Source: Trichococcus alkaliphilus (GTDB lineage: Bacteria; Bacillota; Bacilli; Lactobacillales; Aerococcaceae). Taken from it: 64,000 bases of DNA. Every line of letters begins with the position of its first letter. Position 1 is the stretch's first letter. This document shows, piece after piece, positions 7,734 through 15,713 of the stretch. A program made the position numbers and the translations under genes. The DNA is taken from NCBI RefSeq assembly GCF_003008695.1, contig NZ_PXZT01000010.1, forward strand, positions 50,086-114,085, in the 5' to 3' direction. Below the pieces are notes generated by a model. The model saw nothing but the letters and a program-made list of their open reading frames with translations, was not told the origin of the DNA and searched no databases.

Positions 7734-8667
7734 ACTAATGTTGCTTGCTGCGGTGCTGTTTGTGGGTGTTTTGGGAGGATGCGGGAATTCTCCGGAAGAA
7801 GATAAAGGAAGTACGGATGCATCAGAAACAACAGAAACCAAACTTAAAGTTGTCTCCACCAACTCCATTATTGGCGACATGGTAGAAAAAGTTGGAGGGG
7901 ATCTGATCGATGCCCACAGTATCGTGCCAGTTGGGACTGATCCGCACGAATACGAACCCTTGCCAGTAGACATTCGAAAAGCCAGCGAAGCCGATGTTGT
8001 GTTTTACAACGGATTGAATCTGGAAACTGGCAATGGCTGGTTTGATAAATTGATGGAAACTGCTGGTAAGTCGGAAGATGAGGATTACTTCGTTGTCAGT
8101 AAAAATGTTGAACCGCTATATCTGTCGGGAAACAGTTCGCAACAAGATCCTCATGCTTGGTTGGACATTTCAAACGGCATTCAGTACATCACCGAAATCA
8201 CTCGCGTCATGAGTGAAAAAGATCCTGAAAATAAAGCAACCTATGAAAAAAATGCGGATGCATACATTGCCGTTTTGACGGAACTGGACAGCGAAGCAAA
8301 AAATGAATTTGCTGATATCCCCGAGGAAAAGAAACTGTTGGTGACGAGCGAAGGAGCTTTCAAGTATTTCTCCCAAGCTTACGGATTACAAGCCGCCTAT
8401 ATTTGGGAAATCAATACCGAAGGTCAAGGTACGCCTGACCAGATGAAGCAAATCATTGAAAAAGTACGAAATTCAGAAGTTCCGGTTCTCTTTGTGGAGA
8501 CGAGTGTCGATCACAGAAGCATGGAACGATTATCAAATGAGGTGGATCTTCCCGTTTACAGCAATCTGTTCACGGATTCTATTGCGAAAGAAGGGGAAGA
8601 CGGCGACAGCTACTACGATATGATGAAATGGAATCTGGAAAAGATTCATGAAGGTTTGAGCCAGTAA
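7723..8667 (+). CDS. mntA: Manganese/zinc-type ABC transporter, substrate-binding lipoprotein
   Basis: A 314-aa cluster A-I metal-binding lipoprotein of the PsaA/TroA type. The signal peptide ends in lipobox LGGC (Cys20), which would be lipid-anchored on the cell surface. Candidate metal ligands match the family: His in DPHEYEP, His in DPHAW, Glu in VTSEGAFKYF and a late Asp in SNLFTDS. The His-rich loop of ZnuA-type zinc binders is absent, which favours Mn(II). AAAGGAG precedes the ATG at 7723; the ATG at 7714 is too close to that site. It is the last gene of the operon. A P-type ATPase under a Mn riboswitch elsewhere in the window would be the export arm. Confidence 0.9.
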   Translation: MKNKLMLLAAVLFVGVLGGCGNSPEEDKGSTDASETTETKLKVVSTNSIIGDMVEKVGGDLIDAHSIVPVGTDPHEYEPLPVDIRKASEADVVFYNGLNLETGNGWFDKLMETAGKSEDEDYFVVSKNVEPLYLSGNSSQQDPHAWLDISNGIQYITEITRVMSEKDPENKATYEKNADAYIAVLTELDSEAKNEFADIPEEKKLLVTSEGAFKYFSQAYGLQAAYIWEINTEGQGTPDQMKQIIEKVRNSEVPVLFVETSVDHRSMERLSNEVDLPVYSNLFTDSIAKEGEDGDSYYDMMKWNLEKIHEGLSQ

Positions 8668-8797
8668 AAGCGATTCGTTACCCTTCTGTTATGGTGCTTG
8701 ACATTTTGAACAGGTATCGCTAAATTGGAGAAAAGTATATCGTTATCCATGCTTATTAACCATTTGTATAACCTGGTACCAGAAGAGGTGTCCACTC

Positions 8798-9739
8798 ATG
8801 ACAGCAAAATCATTCACTTTCCAATCAATCGACGGAACGGAAATCTTCGCGATGAAATGGTCGCCGGAAGGTATTCAGAAACCAAAAGCCGCCGTCCAAC
8901 TTGCACATGGTTACGCAGAACATATCGGACGCTATGATGTTTTTGCAAGCAAACTGGCGGAAGCAGGGATAGTCGTCTACGGAAATGATCATCGCGGCCA
9001 CGGCAAAACGAACGGGAATGTCGGCAAAGCAATCTGCTTTGCGGATGAGGCAGGATTCGACAAGGTCGTCGCAGATATGCGTGCGCTGACTGAAATCATC
9101 CAATCAGAAAACCCAGCCGTTCCGCTGTTCCTGTTTGGCCACAGCATGGGTTCAATGTTGACCAGACGCTACATTCAGTTGTACGGGGACGATCTTACCG
9201 GCGCAGTTCTGTCCGGTTCCGGGGTGTTTTCGAATGCCTTGCTGAAGCTCGGCACAGTCGTGGCAGCTTCGGAAATCAAAAGAAATGGAAGAGCATATCC
9301 GAGCCTTTTGCTGGACAAGCTGGTCTTCCAGAACTTCAACCGGGGTTTCAAGCCCGCCCGGACGGATTTGGACTGGCTCAGCCGTGACGGAGCAGAAGTG
9401 GATAGGTTCTTGGCGGATCCGTTGCGAGGAAAAATCGGTTCAGCTGGCTATTTCCATGATTTCTTCAGCGGTTTGTTGGCCATGAACGATTCTGCGAATA
9501 TCCAATCGATACCGAAGGACCTGCCGCTGCATTTCATTTCAGGCACCGCCGACCCGGTCGGAGGCAAGGCCGGAAAAGGCATCATCCAGACATGCAGGGC
9601 TTACCAACAAGTTGGCCTTCAGGATGTGAGCTACAAACTATATGAGGGTGCCCGTCATGAACTGCTCAATGAAACGAACAAAGATGCGGTAACGCAGGAC
9701 GTTATCGAGTGGATTGCTGCTCATGTGGAGACCGTTTGA
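8798..9739 (+). CDS. Alpha/beta hydrolase, monoacylglycerol lipase/lysophospholipase type
   Basis: A 313-aa serine hydrolase. The nucleophile elbow GHSMG (residues 114-118, Ser116), Asp252 in SGTADP and His287 in ARHELLN form the triad, and HGYAEH near 37 supplies the oxyanion hole. Length and motifs match the Hydrolase_4/MGLL family, which cleaves monoacylglycerols or lysophospholipids. No signal peptide is present, so it is cytoplasmic. The start follows AAGAGGTG. It is transcribed alone and ends at a strong terminator. Substrate is inferred from family only. Confidence 0.88.
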   Translation: MTAKSFTFQSIDGTEIFAMKWSPEGIQKPKAAVQLAHGYAEHIGRYDVFASKLAEAGIVVYGNDHRGHGKTNGNVGKAICFADEAGFDKVVADMRALTEIIQSENPAVPLFLFGHSMGSMLTRRYIQLYGDDLTGAVLSGSGVFSNALLKLGTVVAASEIKRNGRAYPSLLLDKLVFQNFNRGFKPARTDLDWLSRDGAEVDRFLADPLRGKIGSAGYFHDFFSGLLAMNDSANIQSIPKDLPLHFISGTADPVGGKAGKGIIQTCRAYQQVGLQDVSYKLYEGARHELLNETNKDAVTQDVIEWIAAHVETV

Positions 9740-9757
9740 TAGGTGCAAAATTAATGG

Positions 9758-9806
9758 AGCTTACCTGACTTTTCCGGAAATGGAGAAATCAGGTGGGCTT
9801 TTTTTG
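9758..9806 (+). terminator. Terminator of the alpha/beta hydrolase gene
   Basis: AGCTTACCTGACTT pairs with AAATCAGGTGGGCT, followed by seven Ts. Confidence 0.8.
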
Positions 9807-9832
9807 ATTTATTTGTGTTTGGAGACAATTCA

Positions 9833-9884
9833 TTGACAAATATATCGTTAGGCGATATATTGTATATAACGATACACGATATAT
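9833..9884 (+). promoter_or_regulatory. Promoter with tandem PadR-type operators
   Basis: The promoter is TTGACA (9833-9838), 17 bp, TATATT (9856-9861). A perfect palindrome ATATATCG-N5-CGATATAT (9840-9860) fills the spacer and -10. A second near-copy ATATAACG-N5-CGATATAT lies at 9864-9884, 24 bp downstream. The downstream PadR gene is the obvious ligand, so autorepression is expected. Confidence 0.75.
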
Positions 9885-9902
9885 CGGAAGGAGAGATATG
9901 TG

Positions 9903-10223
9903 ATGGGAGCACCACTTACGGAATCGATGTTTTACATCCTGCTTTCTTTGTTGCAGCCGAACCACGGTTACGGCATCATGCAACAGGTGGAGGAGCGTAC
10001 GAAGGGCAGGGTAGCTCTGGGAGCCGGTACGCTGTATGGTGCGTTGAATTCTTTATTGGAGAAGAAATGGATCATGCTGCATAGTCAGGACGATCAGTCC
10101 CGCAAAAAGAAGGAATATCTGATTACGGCACTCGGAAAAGAAGTTCTGAATGAGGAAATCGCCAGACTGGGCGAACTTCTCGAAAACGGCAGAAAGGCGA
10201 TGGGAAATGATGAAAAAATTTAA
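9903..10223 (+). CDS. PadR-family transcriptional regulator
   Basis: A 106-aa PadR repressor. The N-terminal winged helix shows family residues (LLSLLQPNHGYGIMQQ, then GAGTLYGALNSLLEKKWI and a charged wing near QDDQSRKKKEYLIT), with a short dimerisation helix at the end. GGAAGGAGA precedes the ATG at 9903; an adjacent GTG at 9900 is possible. Two palindromes overlapping its promoter suggest autoregulation. It overlaps the following DUF2812 gene, a common PadR-DUF2812 pairing in Firmicutes. Effector unknown. Confidence 0.9.
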   Translation: MGAPLTESMFYILLSLLQPNHGYGIMQQVEERTKGRVALGAGTLYGALNSLLEKKWIMLHSQDDQSRKKKEYLITALGKEVLNEEIARLGELLENGRKAMGNDEKI

Positions 10224-10716
10224 GCTGTACTACGACAAAGATAAGGAAGAAGCATTCCTGAATGACATGTCCGCAAAAGGCTATGCCATGAAACGTTTCT
10301 TCCTGGGGGTGTATACTTTCGAAAAATGCCAGCCGGATGAATATACTTACCGGGTCGATCTCATCAGCGACAAGACGGTCGAGCAGCGCAATGAACTGTA
10401 CGATTTGATACGTGACTCAGGTGGGGAACTCGTACAGACTTGGGGCATCTGGGCAATCTTCCGGAAAAAAGGCAACTTCGAACTGTATACGGATCCGGAA
10501 AGCCAGATCAAACAATTCGAACGTATCCGTACGATATTTGTCCGTTTGGCCATTGTGGAATTCCTGCTTTCCATCCCGCAGTGGTACAATGCAATCCAAA
10601 CAAAGGAGCCGATTCTCATCTTGATGTCTATGCTTTTGACATTGATTGCCTTTATTTTCCTGAAGCAAGTCGGGACATGCACAAAGAAAATAACAGAACT
10701 GGAAAAATTGGCTTAA
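10207..10716 (+). CDS. DUF2812 domain membrane protein
   Basis: About 169 aa, starting at the paired ATGs at 10207/10210 inside the end of the padR gene. The N-terminal soluble domain (KKFKLYYDKDKEEAFLNDMS, then KGYAMKRFFLGVYTFEKCQP) is characteristic of DUF2812. Two hydrophobic helices near residues 115-155 anchor it in the membrane. DUF2812 proteins are typically co-transcribed with PadR regulators and are thought to act in membrane-stress or drug responses, but no biochemical function is established. The upstream overlap implies translational coupling. Confidence 0.85.
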   Translation: MMKKFKLYYDKDKEEAFLNDMSAKGYAMKRFFLGVYTFEKCQPDEYTYRVDLISDKTVEQRNELYDLIRDSGGELVQTWGIWAIFRKKGNFELYTDPESQIKQFERIRTIFVRLAIVEFLLSIPQWYNAIQTKEPILILMSMLLTLIAFIFLKQVGTCTKKITELEKLA

Positions 10717-10768
10717 GTAATTTTTGTTTTCGCTATAAAAGTATTGTTACTGCTTATCCTGAAAATAA

Positions 10769-10798
10769 GGTTGCTTACAATTTTACTCTTATGCTATG
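10769..10798 (+). promoter_or_regulatory. Promoter of putP
   Basis: TTGCTT, an 18-bp spacer and TATGAT, about 75 nt before the putP start codon. Confidence 0.5.
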
Positions 10799-10874
10799 AT
10801 GGCTGAGTGAATTCATTAAATTTTAATTAAATTAGAATGATGAAACATGTCATTATTTATTTTGGAGGGTAACT

Positions 10875-12428
10875 ATGGATAAAGCATTAATTTTTATGGC
10901 GATGGCCGGCTACATGTCGATCATCATCGGTATCGGTTTTTATTACTACAAGCGGTCTAATGAAAGCTCCGATAATTTCTTCTTGGGCGGACGCAGTCTG
11001 GGTCCTTGGGTTGCCGCAATCAGTGCGGGAGCTTCGGACATGAGCGGTTGGCTCCTGATGGGTCTTCCGGGCGTGGCTTATTGGTCTGGATTGTCAGACG
11101 CATTCTGGACCGCGATCGGCTTGGCATTGGGAACATCTTTGAACTGGATCATCGTCTCGAAACGGTTGCGTCATTATTCCGAATCAGCGGAAGCAATCAC
11201 ATTGCCGGAATTCTTCAGCAATCGATTCCATGAGGACAAACGAGTCATTTTAACGGTATCTTCCACGTTCATATTCGTTTTCTTTTCCGTCTATGCAGCC
11301 AGCTGTTTTGTGACGGTAGGGAAGCTCTTCGCTACCTTGTTCGAAGTGCCTTATATCCCGGTGATGATCGCCGGAGCGGTGTTCGTCGTGTTCTACACGT
11401 TCATCGGCGGATTTTTGGCTGAGAGTGTTTCCGACTTTATGCAAGGCATCATCATGATTGCGGCTTTGGCTATTGTTTTGGTCGGAGGCGTCGTGCATGC
11501 CGGTGGTCCCGGAGCGGTCATCGATAACCTGAAAGGCATCCCAGGATTTTTGGATTTCTTCGGAATTGCAACACCGACATTAGTTGATGGTGTGCAACAA
11601 GCTGATGGCGCGATGGCTGCCTTTGGACCTGCAGGCAAATACGGCTTGATCACAATTGCGTCGAGCATGGCTTGGGGACTCGGTTACTTCGGTATGCCAC
11701 AAGTGCTGTTGCGCTTTATGGCGATCCGTTCGGCTGATGATATCAAGCAATCACGCCGCATCGGCATCATTTGGGCGACACTTTCATTGGGCGCTGCCGT
11801 CCTGATCGGTCTGATCGGACGCTCGATGTTCCCGATGGCGTTGACGACTGCTTCAACTTCAGAAACGATCTTCATTGAGATGGCGACGTTATTGTTCCCG
11901 CCGCTATTGGCCGGAATCGTCATGTCAGGCATTTTGGCGGCGACGATCAGTTCCGCGGATTCTTATCTGCTGATCGCCGCAAGTGCTTTTTCGAAAAACA
12001 TCTACAAAGGCGTACTGCGCAAGGATGCCTCCGACCAGCAAATCATGGCAATGACACGGATGATTTTGATTGTTTTGGCTATCGTCGGAATCATCATCGC
12101 TTTGGATGAAAACTCCGTCATCTTCACAATCGTTTCCTTCGCCTGGGCGGGCTTCGGTGCAACATTCGGACCGTTGATGCTGTTCTCCTTGTTCTGGAAA
12201 AAAACAACGCGTCAAGGTGCCATCGCGGGCATGTTGACAGGCGGAATCGCTGTTTTCATCTGGAAACTTCTGATCAAACCAATCGGCGGCGTGTTCGGCA
12301 TATACGAACTGTTACCGGCATTCATCCTTTCTTGTGTGGCGATCGTGATCTTCTCCTTGATCGGGGAAAAACCATCCGCTGCGATGGAAGAGGAGTTCGA
12401 AATGGTGAAAAGCCAGTCGAAAGGCTAA
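10875..12428 (+). CDS. putP: Sodium/proline symporter
   Basis: A 517-aa solute:sodium symporter with about 13 membrane helices. NFFLGGRSLGPWVAAISAGA and SDMSGWLLMGLPG at residues 35-70 are hallmarks of PutP, including the Asp that takes part in sodium binding. The region SSADSYLLIAASAFSKNIYK near 360-380 is another SSS signature. It imports proline with sodium, for nutrition or osmoprotection. GGAGGG precedes the ATG. It has its own promoter and a terminator after the stop. There is no adjacent proline catabolism gene. Confidence 0.92.
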   Translation: MDKALIFMAMAGYMSIIIGIGFYYYKRSNESSDNFFLGGRSLGPWVAAISAGASDMSGWLLMGLPGVAYWSGLSDAFWTAIGLALGTSLNWIIVSKRLRHYSESAEAITLPEFFSNRFHEDKRVILTVSSTFIFVFFSVYAASCFVTVGKLFATLFEVPYIPVMIAGAVFVVFYTFIGGFLAESVSDFMQGIIMIAALAIVLVGGVVHAGGPGAVIDNLKGIPGFLDFFGIATPTLVDGVQQADGAMAAFGPAGKYGLITIASSMAWGLGYFGMPQVLLRFMAIRSADDIKQSRRIGIIWATLSLGAAVLIGLIGRSMFPMALTTASTSETIFIEMATLLFPPLLAGIVMSGILAATISSADSYLLIAASAFSKNIYKGVLRKDASDQQIMAMTRMILIVLAIVGIIIALDENSVIFTIVSFAWAGFGATFGPLMLFSLFWKKTTRQGAIAGMLTGGIAVFIWKLLIKPIGGVFGIYELLPAFILSCVAIVIFSLIGEKPSAAMEEEFEMVKSQSKG

Positions 12429-12452
12429 GTAATACATGTGAAAAAATCAGTG

Positions 12453-12478
12453 GGCTGTCTCTTAGAGGCAGCCTTTTC
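12453..12478 (+). terminator. Terminator of putP
   Basis: GGCTGTCTC pairs with GAGGCAGCC around a 3-nt loop, followed by four Ts. Confidence 0.7.
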
Positions 12479-12577
12479 GAATTATCCCAGAGATGGAATC
12501 TCGGATGTTTCGGAAAGTTGTCACAAAATCGATGCGAATGGTCCTAATATTTGTGATAAGCTGAAAAAGGATTGAAG

Positions 12578-12608
12578 CAGCGTTTATTTCAGATAAAGCT
12601 GTTTTTTT
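12578..12608 (+). terminator. Terminator-like hairpin just before the FUSC gene
   Basis: CAGCgTTTAT pairs with ATAAAGCTG, followed by seven Ts, ending 16 nt before the assigned start codon of the FUSC gene. It either ends a short upstream transcript or attenuates the FUSC gene. Confidence 0.6.
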
Positions 12609-12623
12609 GTTGGGCAAAAGTGA

Positions 12624-13742
12624 ATGAAAAAAATAAGGGAGTGGTTAACTATCAAAGGACACATCAAAGAGATGCTGCACATCAGACAAACGGACGATAC
12701 TTTGACGCGGGTGATCGGATCCGGGCTGAGCACCGCGGTCCCGTTGATCATCGGACTCATGGCGGGGAACATGCGCATCGGGACATTCGGTGCTCTGGGG
12801 GCTTTCGCGTTCCTTTCTTTCCAGCCGTTTACGCCGACGAAACTGGCGAAACGCATTCTCAAGGCAGGGCTTGCCATCATGGCTGGGTTCTTGGCCGGCG
12901 CGCTCTCCACATTCGTTCCTTGGATGATACCGATCACGATCAGTCTGGTCAGCCTGATCGGCTTCCTGGTCGTCCGTATCCTGCATATCCCGAATCCAGG
13001 CGCCTTCTTCGTCATCATGGTTACATCCATGGGGGCAGGCGTAAAATTGGATATTCCGGGCATGCTCCAAGCGGTCTCCTTCGTGGGCATCGGGGTAGCG
13101 GCATCCATCTTCTGGGCGGTTTTGGCGGTCACCTTCAACGAACGTATGTTGAACCGACCTTACCGGAACGACACCCGGAGTTACCGGGAGCACCTTTATG
13201 ACGCAGTCGAAAATGACTCGGAATTGTTGCTGTCTTCGGTTCATCATGCGGGCATCCTGTTCCTTGCGACCTATCTGGCGCATTCCTTGGGCATAGGCAA
13301 CTTTTATTGGGTTGCCGTCTCCTGTGCGGCTGTCCTGCAGGGACGCGAACTGAAGGTCATTTTCCATCGCCATGTGCAGCGGATAGTCGGCGGCATGGTG
13401 GGCCTTGGCATCGGGATCTTCCTCTTCAGTCTTCAGTTCAGCACGGTGGAAACGGTCGTGGTGCTGATCGTTTTGAATTTCTTTGTGGAATATGCGATGG
13501 TGCGGAATTACGGTTTGGCGAACTTCTTTACAAATCCATTGGCGTTGTTGCTGTCCAACTTGTCGAGCAGCGCATTCGAAATGGATTTGATCGGGTTCCG
13601 CTTCTACGGATTGGTGCTGGGCAGCATCGTCGGCTTTGCCGGAGCCGCATTGATATCATTCGCTATGGGCATGTACCAGAAGGAACTGAAATTGGCCCAT
13701 AAGTACCATAAGCGCCAGGAAACACCTTCACGAACGGATTAA
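12624..13742 (+). CDS. FUSC-family (aromatic acid exporter-like) membrane protein
   Basis: A 372-aa integral membrane protein with two sets of hydrophobic helices separated by a short cytoplasmic stretch near residues 175-210. This is the duplicated layout of FUSC/ArAE proteins (fusaric acid resistance, AaeB). The second half contains the FUSC-like segment WVAVSCAAVLQGRELKVIFH, then a HVQRIVGG motif. The role is probably export of an aromatic or amphipathic compound; substrate unknown. The ATG at 12624 has only a weak ribosome site. AGGGAG inside the frame would better serve a start near codon 10 (an ATC) or the ATG at 12672, so the N-terminus is uncertain. Confidence 0.8.
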   Translation: MKKIREWLTIKGHIKEMLHIRQTDDTLTRVIGSGLSTAVPLIIGLMAGNMRIGTFGALGAFAFLSFQPFTPTKLAKRILKAGLAIMAGFLAGALSTFVPWMIPITISLVSLIGFLVVRILHIPNPGAFFVIMVTSMGAGVKLDIPGMLQAVSFVGIGVAASIFWAVLAVTFNERMLNRPYRNDTRSYREHLYDAVENDSELLLSSVHHAGILFLATYLAHSLGIGNFYWVAVSCAAVLQGRELKVIFHRHVQRIVGGMVGLGIGIFLFSLQFSTVETVVVLIVLNFFVEYAMVRNYGLANFFTNPLALLLSNLSSSAFEMDLIGFRFYGLVLGSIVGFAGAALISFAMGMYQKELKLAHKYHKRQETPSRTD

Positions 13743-13851
13743 AGGCTATAGGACGGCAAATCCGCCGATTTCATGAATATTCATAAACAAATGTCAAATC
13801 ATCGTTCGGAAAATCCGTGTGAAAAAAATTATAATTTTCTATTCAAAATCA

Positions 13852-13880
13852 TTGACATATACACCATATTTGTATAGAAT
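13852..13880 (+). promoter_or_regulatory. Promoter of the speA-speB leader
   Basis: TTGACA (13852-13857), a 17-bp spacer and TAGAAT (13875-13880), 22 nt before the structured leader. Confidence 0.75.
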
Positions 13881-13901
13881 TTAGCTTGCATAAATTGAAT
13901 A

Positions 13902-14038
13902 TCTCTTATTAATAGCCGTTGAGACGAGGGGTCGAAGATACGGTGGCAAACCAATCAATCTAATTTTTTTCAGTACAGATTGATATTGGGTGCCCAACCT
14001 GAGCGTAGGATTATCCAAGTCCTATGAGCAATAAGAGG
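13902..14038 (+). ncRNA. S-box (SAM-I)-like riboswitch candidate upstream of speA-speB
   Basis: The RNA can fold into a four-way junction. P1 pairs CTCTTATT (13903) with AATAAGAG (14030). P2 lies in 13914-13946 with a GA-rich internal bulge like a kink-turn. P3 pairs CCAATCAATCT with AGATTGATATTGG. P4 pairs TAGGA with TCCTA. Junction sequences match SAM-I at the expected places: GGCAAACC before P3 (SAM-I GGCAACC), GGTGCCCAACCTG after P3 (SAM-I GGTGCNAANTCCTG) and the CTTAT/ATAAG closing stem. The P2 loop and junction bases differ from the classic S-box, so it may be a divergent member of the SAM clan or bind another ligand. An intrinsic terminator follows. Confidence 0.62.
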
Positions 14039-14059
14039 AAAAGCAGCTGATAGATATCG

Positions 14060-14089
14060 AAGCTTTCCTTTGGTTGGAGAGCTTTTTTT
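14060..14089 (+). terminator. Riboswitch expression-platform terminator
   Basis: AAGCTTTCC pairs with GGAGAGCTT (one G-U), followed by seven Ts. It lies between the structured leader and speA, as in transcription-attenuating riboswitches. Confidence 0.8.
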
Positions 14090-14123
14090 ATGCCCATTTT
14101 TTATATCAAAGGGGGAAATCTAT

Positions 14124-15665
14124 TTGGCTGAAAAGGTTTTATTCAATTCAGACACTTATTTGGAAGGTCATTCTGATAAAATTACTTACCAAATTTCTAA
14201 CGTTAAAGCAAAAAATATTACACATATCAAAATGCCGCTTTTCGAAGCGCTTGTTAAAAATGCGAAGCAGGACGTTACGCCTTTCGATGTCCCTGGACAT
14301 AAAATGGGTGCGCAGATGACGCCATTTAAAATGGCAGTCGGTGATATGACGATGCAGATGGATGTCAACTCCATGAAAGAATTGGACTTGTTGAGCCATC
14401 CGCAATCCGTCATAAAAGAAGCACAGGAATTGGCTGCAAAAGCATACAATGCCGATCAAGCCTTTTTCTTGGTGAACGGTACGACTGTAGGCATCCAAGC
14501 GATGATCATGAGCGTAGTGGGGCCGAACGATTCGATCTTGGTTCCCCGCAACTGCCATAAGTCAGTGATGAGCGGGTTGATCTTGAGCGGCGCAAAGCCG
14601 ATCTTCATCCAGCCCGAAATGGATTTGGCCTTCGGAATTTCACACGGTATCTCCGTGGAACGCATCATCAAAGGCTTGGATGAAAATCCTAAAGCGAAAG
14701 CTCTTTTGGTCACTTATCCGACTTATTTCGGATCCTTGAACGATCTTGAGACTATCTGTGATATCGCACATGAACGCGGTGTTGTTGTCATCGTCGACAG
14801 TGCGCACGGCGCGCATTTGCCGTTCATGCCCGGAAAAATGAAGGATCCGATGAAAGCTGGAGCCGATGCGGTGACTTATTCCATGCACAAAACCGGCGGA
14901 TCTTTGACGCAGAGCTCCTTGATGGTGATGCAAGGGGAGCGCATTTCCGCAACAAAATTACAAAAAGTGCTGAACATGCTGCAATCGACAAGCGCGAACT
15001 ACTTGTTGATGAGCTCGATCGATGCCGCACGCAGCGAATTGGCGATGTACGGCAAAGACCGCTACAAAAAACTACGTCCGATCGTCAGCGAAGCGATTGA
15101 AGCAATCGAAGCATTCGGCGACTATGAAGTATTGAAATCCGACTACATCAAAGATAAATTTGACCAGACTTATGACTGGTCAAAATTGGTGATCCGCGTG
15201 AATGATATCGGCCTGACGGGCTTCGAAGTATACACAATCTTGAAGGAAGAATACGGCATCCAAATGGAGTTGGCTGAAGGCTATGTAGTGATGGCAGTGA
15301 TCAGCACAGCCGATACGCGCGAATCAATCGGAAGACTGGTTGATGCCTTGATGGATGTCCGTAGACGCTACAAAAAAGCAAGCCAACATTTCGATGCGCA
15401 CGTGATGACTTGCAGCATCAACAAATTGGCCTGCACCCCGCGTGACGCTTTCTATGCCGACAATGAAGTGGTCGGCATCGACGACGCCATCGGCCGCATC
15501 AGTGCTGACTCGATCATGATCTACCCGCCAGGAATTCCGTTGATCATCCCTGGTGAAGTGATCTCTGAGGCAGTCGTGCAGCATTACCACTACTACAATG
15601 AAACTTTAGGCAACGTCCTGACTGAGGAAAAAATGCCTCATCAGATCAAAGTCCTGAAAGACTGA
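14124..15665 (+). CDS. speA: Orn/Lys/Arg decarboxylase, probably arginine decarboxylase
   Basis: A 513-aa PLP-dependent fold-I decarboxylase of the Bacillus SpeA type. PFDVPGHKMG lies near residue 55. The PLP lysine is Lys256 in SMHKTGGSLTQ, and VDSAHGAHLPF binds the cofactor pyridine ring. The ORF extends upstream through the leader terminator, but GGGGGA at 14111-14116 points to TTG 14124. With agmatinase next, arginine to agmatine is the likely reaction, feeding putrescine synthesis. Control by the leader RNA is expected. Confidence 0.88.
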   Translation: MAEKVLFNSDTYLEGHSDKITYQISNVKAKNITHIKMPLFEALVKNAKQDVTPFDVPGHKMGAQMTPFKMAVGDMTMQMDVNSMKELDLLSHPQSVIKEAQELAAKAYNADQAFFLVNGTTVGIQAMIMSVVGPNDSILVPRNCHKSVMSGLILSGAKPIFIQPEMDLAFGISHGISVERIIKGLDENPKAKALLVTYPTYFGSLNDLETICDIAHERGVVVIVDSAHGAHLPFMPGKMKDPMKAGADAVTYSMHKTGGSLTQSSLMVMQGERISATKLQKVLNMLQSTSANYLLMSSIDAARSELAMYGKDRYKKLRPIVSEAIEAIEAFGDYEVLKSDYIKDKFDQTYDWSKLVIRVNDIGLTGFEVYTILKEEYGIQMELAEGYVVMAVISTADTRESIGRLVDALMDVRRRYKKASQHFDAHVMTCSINKLACTPRDAFYADNEVVGIDDAIGRISADSIMIYPPGIPLIIPGEVISEAVVQHYHYYNETLGNVLTEEKMPHQIKVLKD

Positions 15666-15713
15666 TCAATCGAAACAACAATCAAATAGCATACAGTTGG
15701 AGGACGGCAGAAA

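Noticed and set aside
8725..8937. 70-aa ORF upstream of the alpha/beta hydrolase
   Set aside because: Overlaps the hydrolase start in another frame, with no ribosome site and no recognisable domain.
12572..13201. 209-aa + strand ORF and 242-aa minus strand ORF over the FUSC gene
   Set aside because: Shadow frames of a conserved membrane protein; residue content (Arg, His, Asp-rich) is not protein-like.
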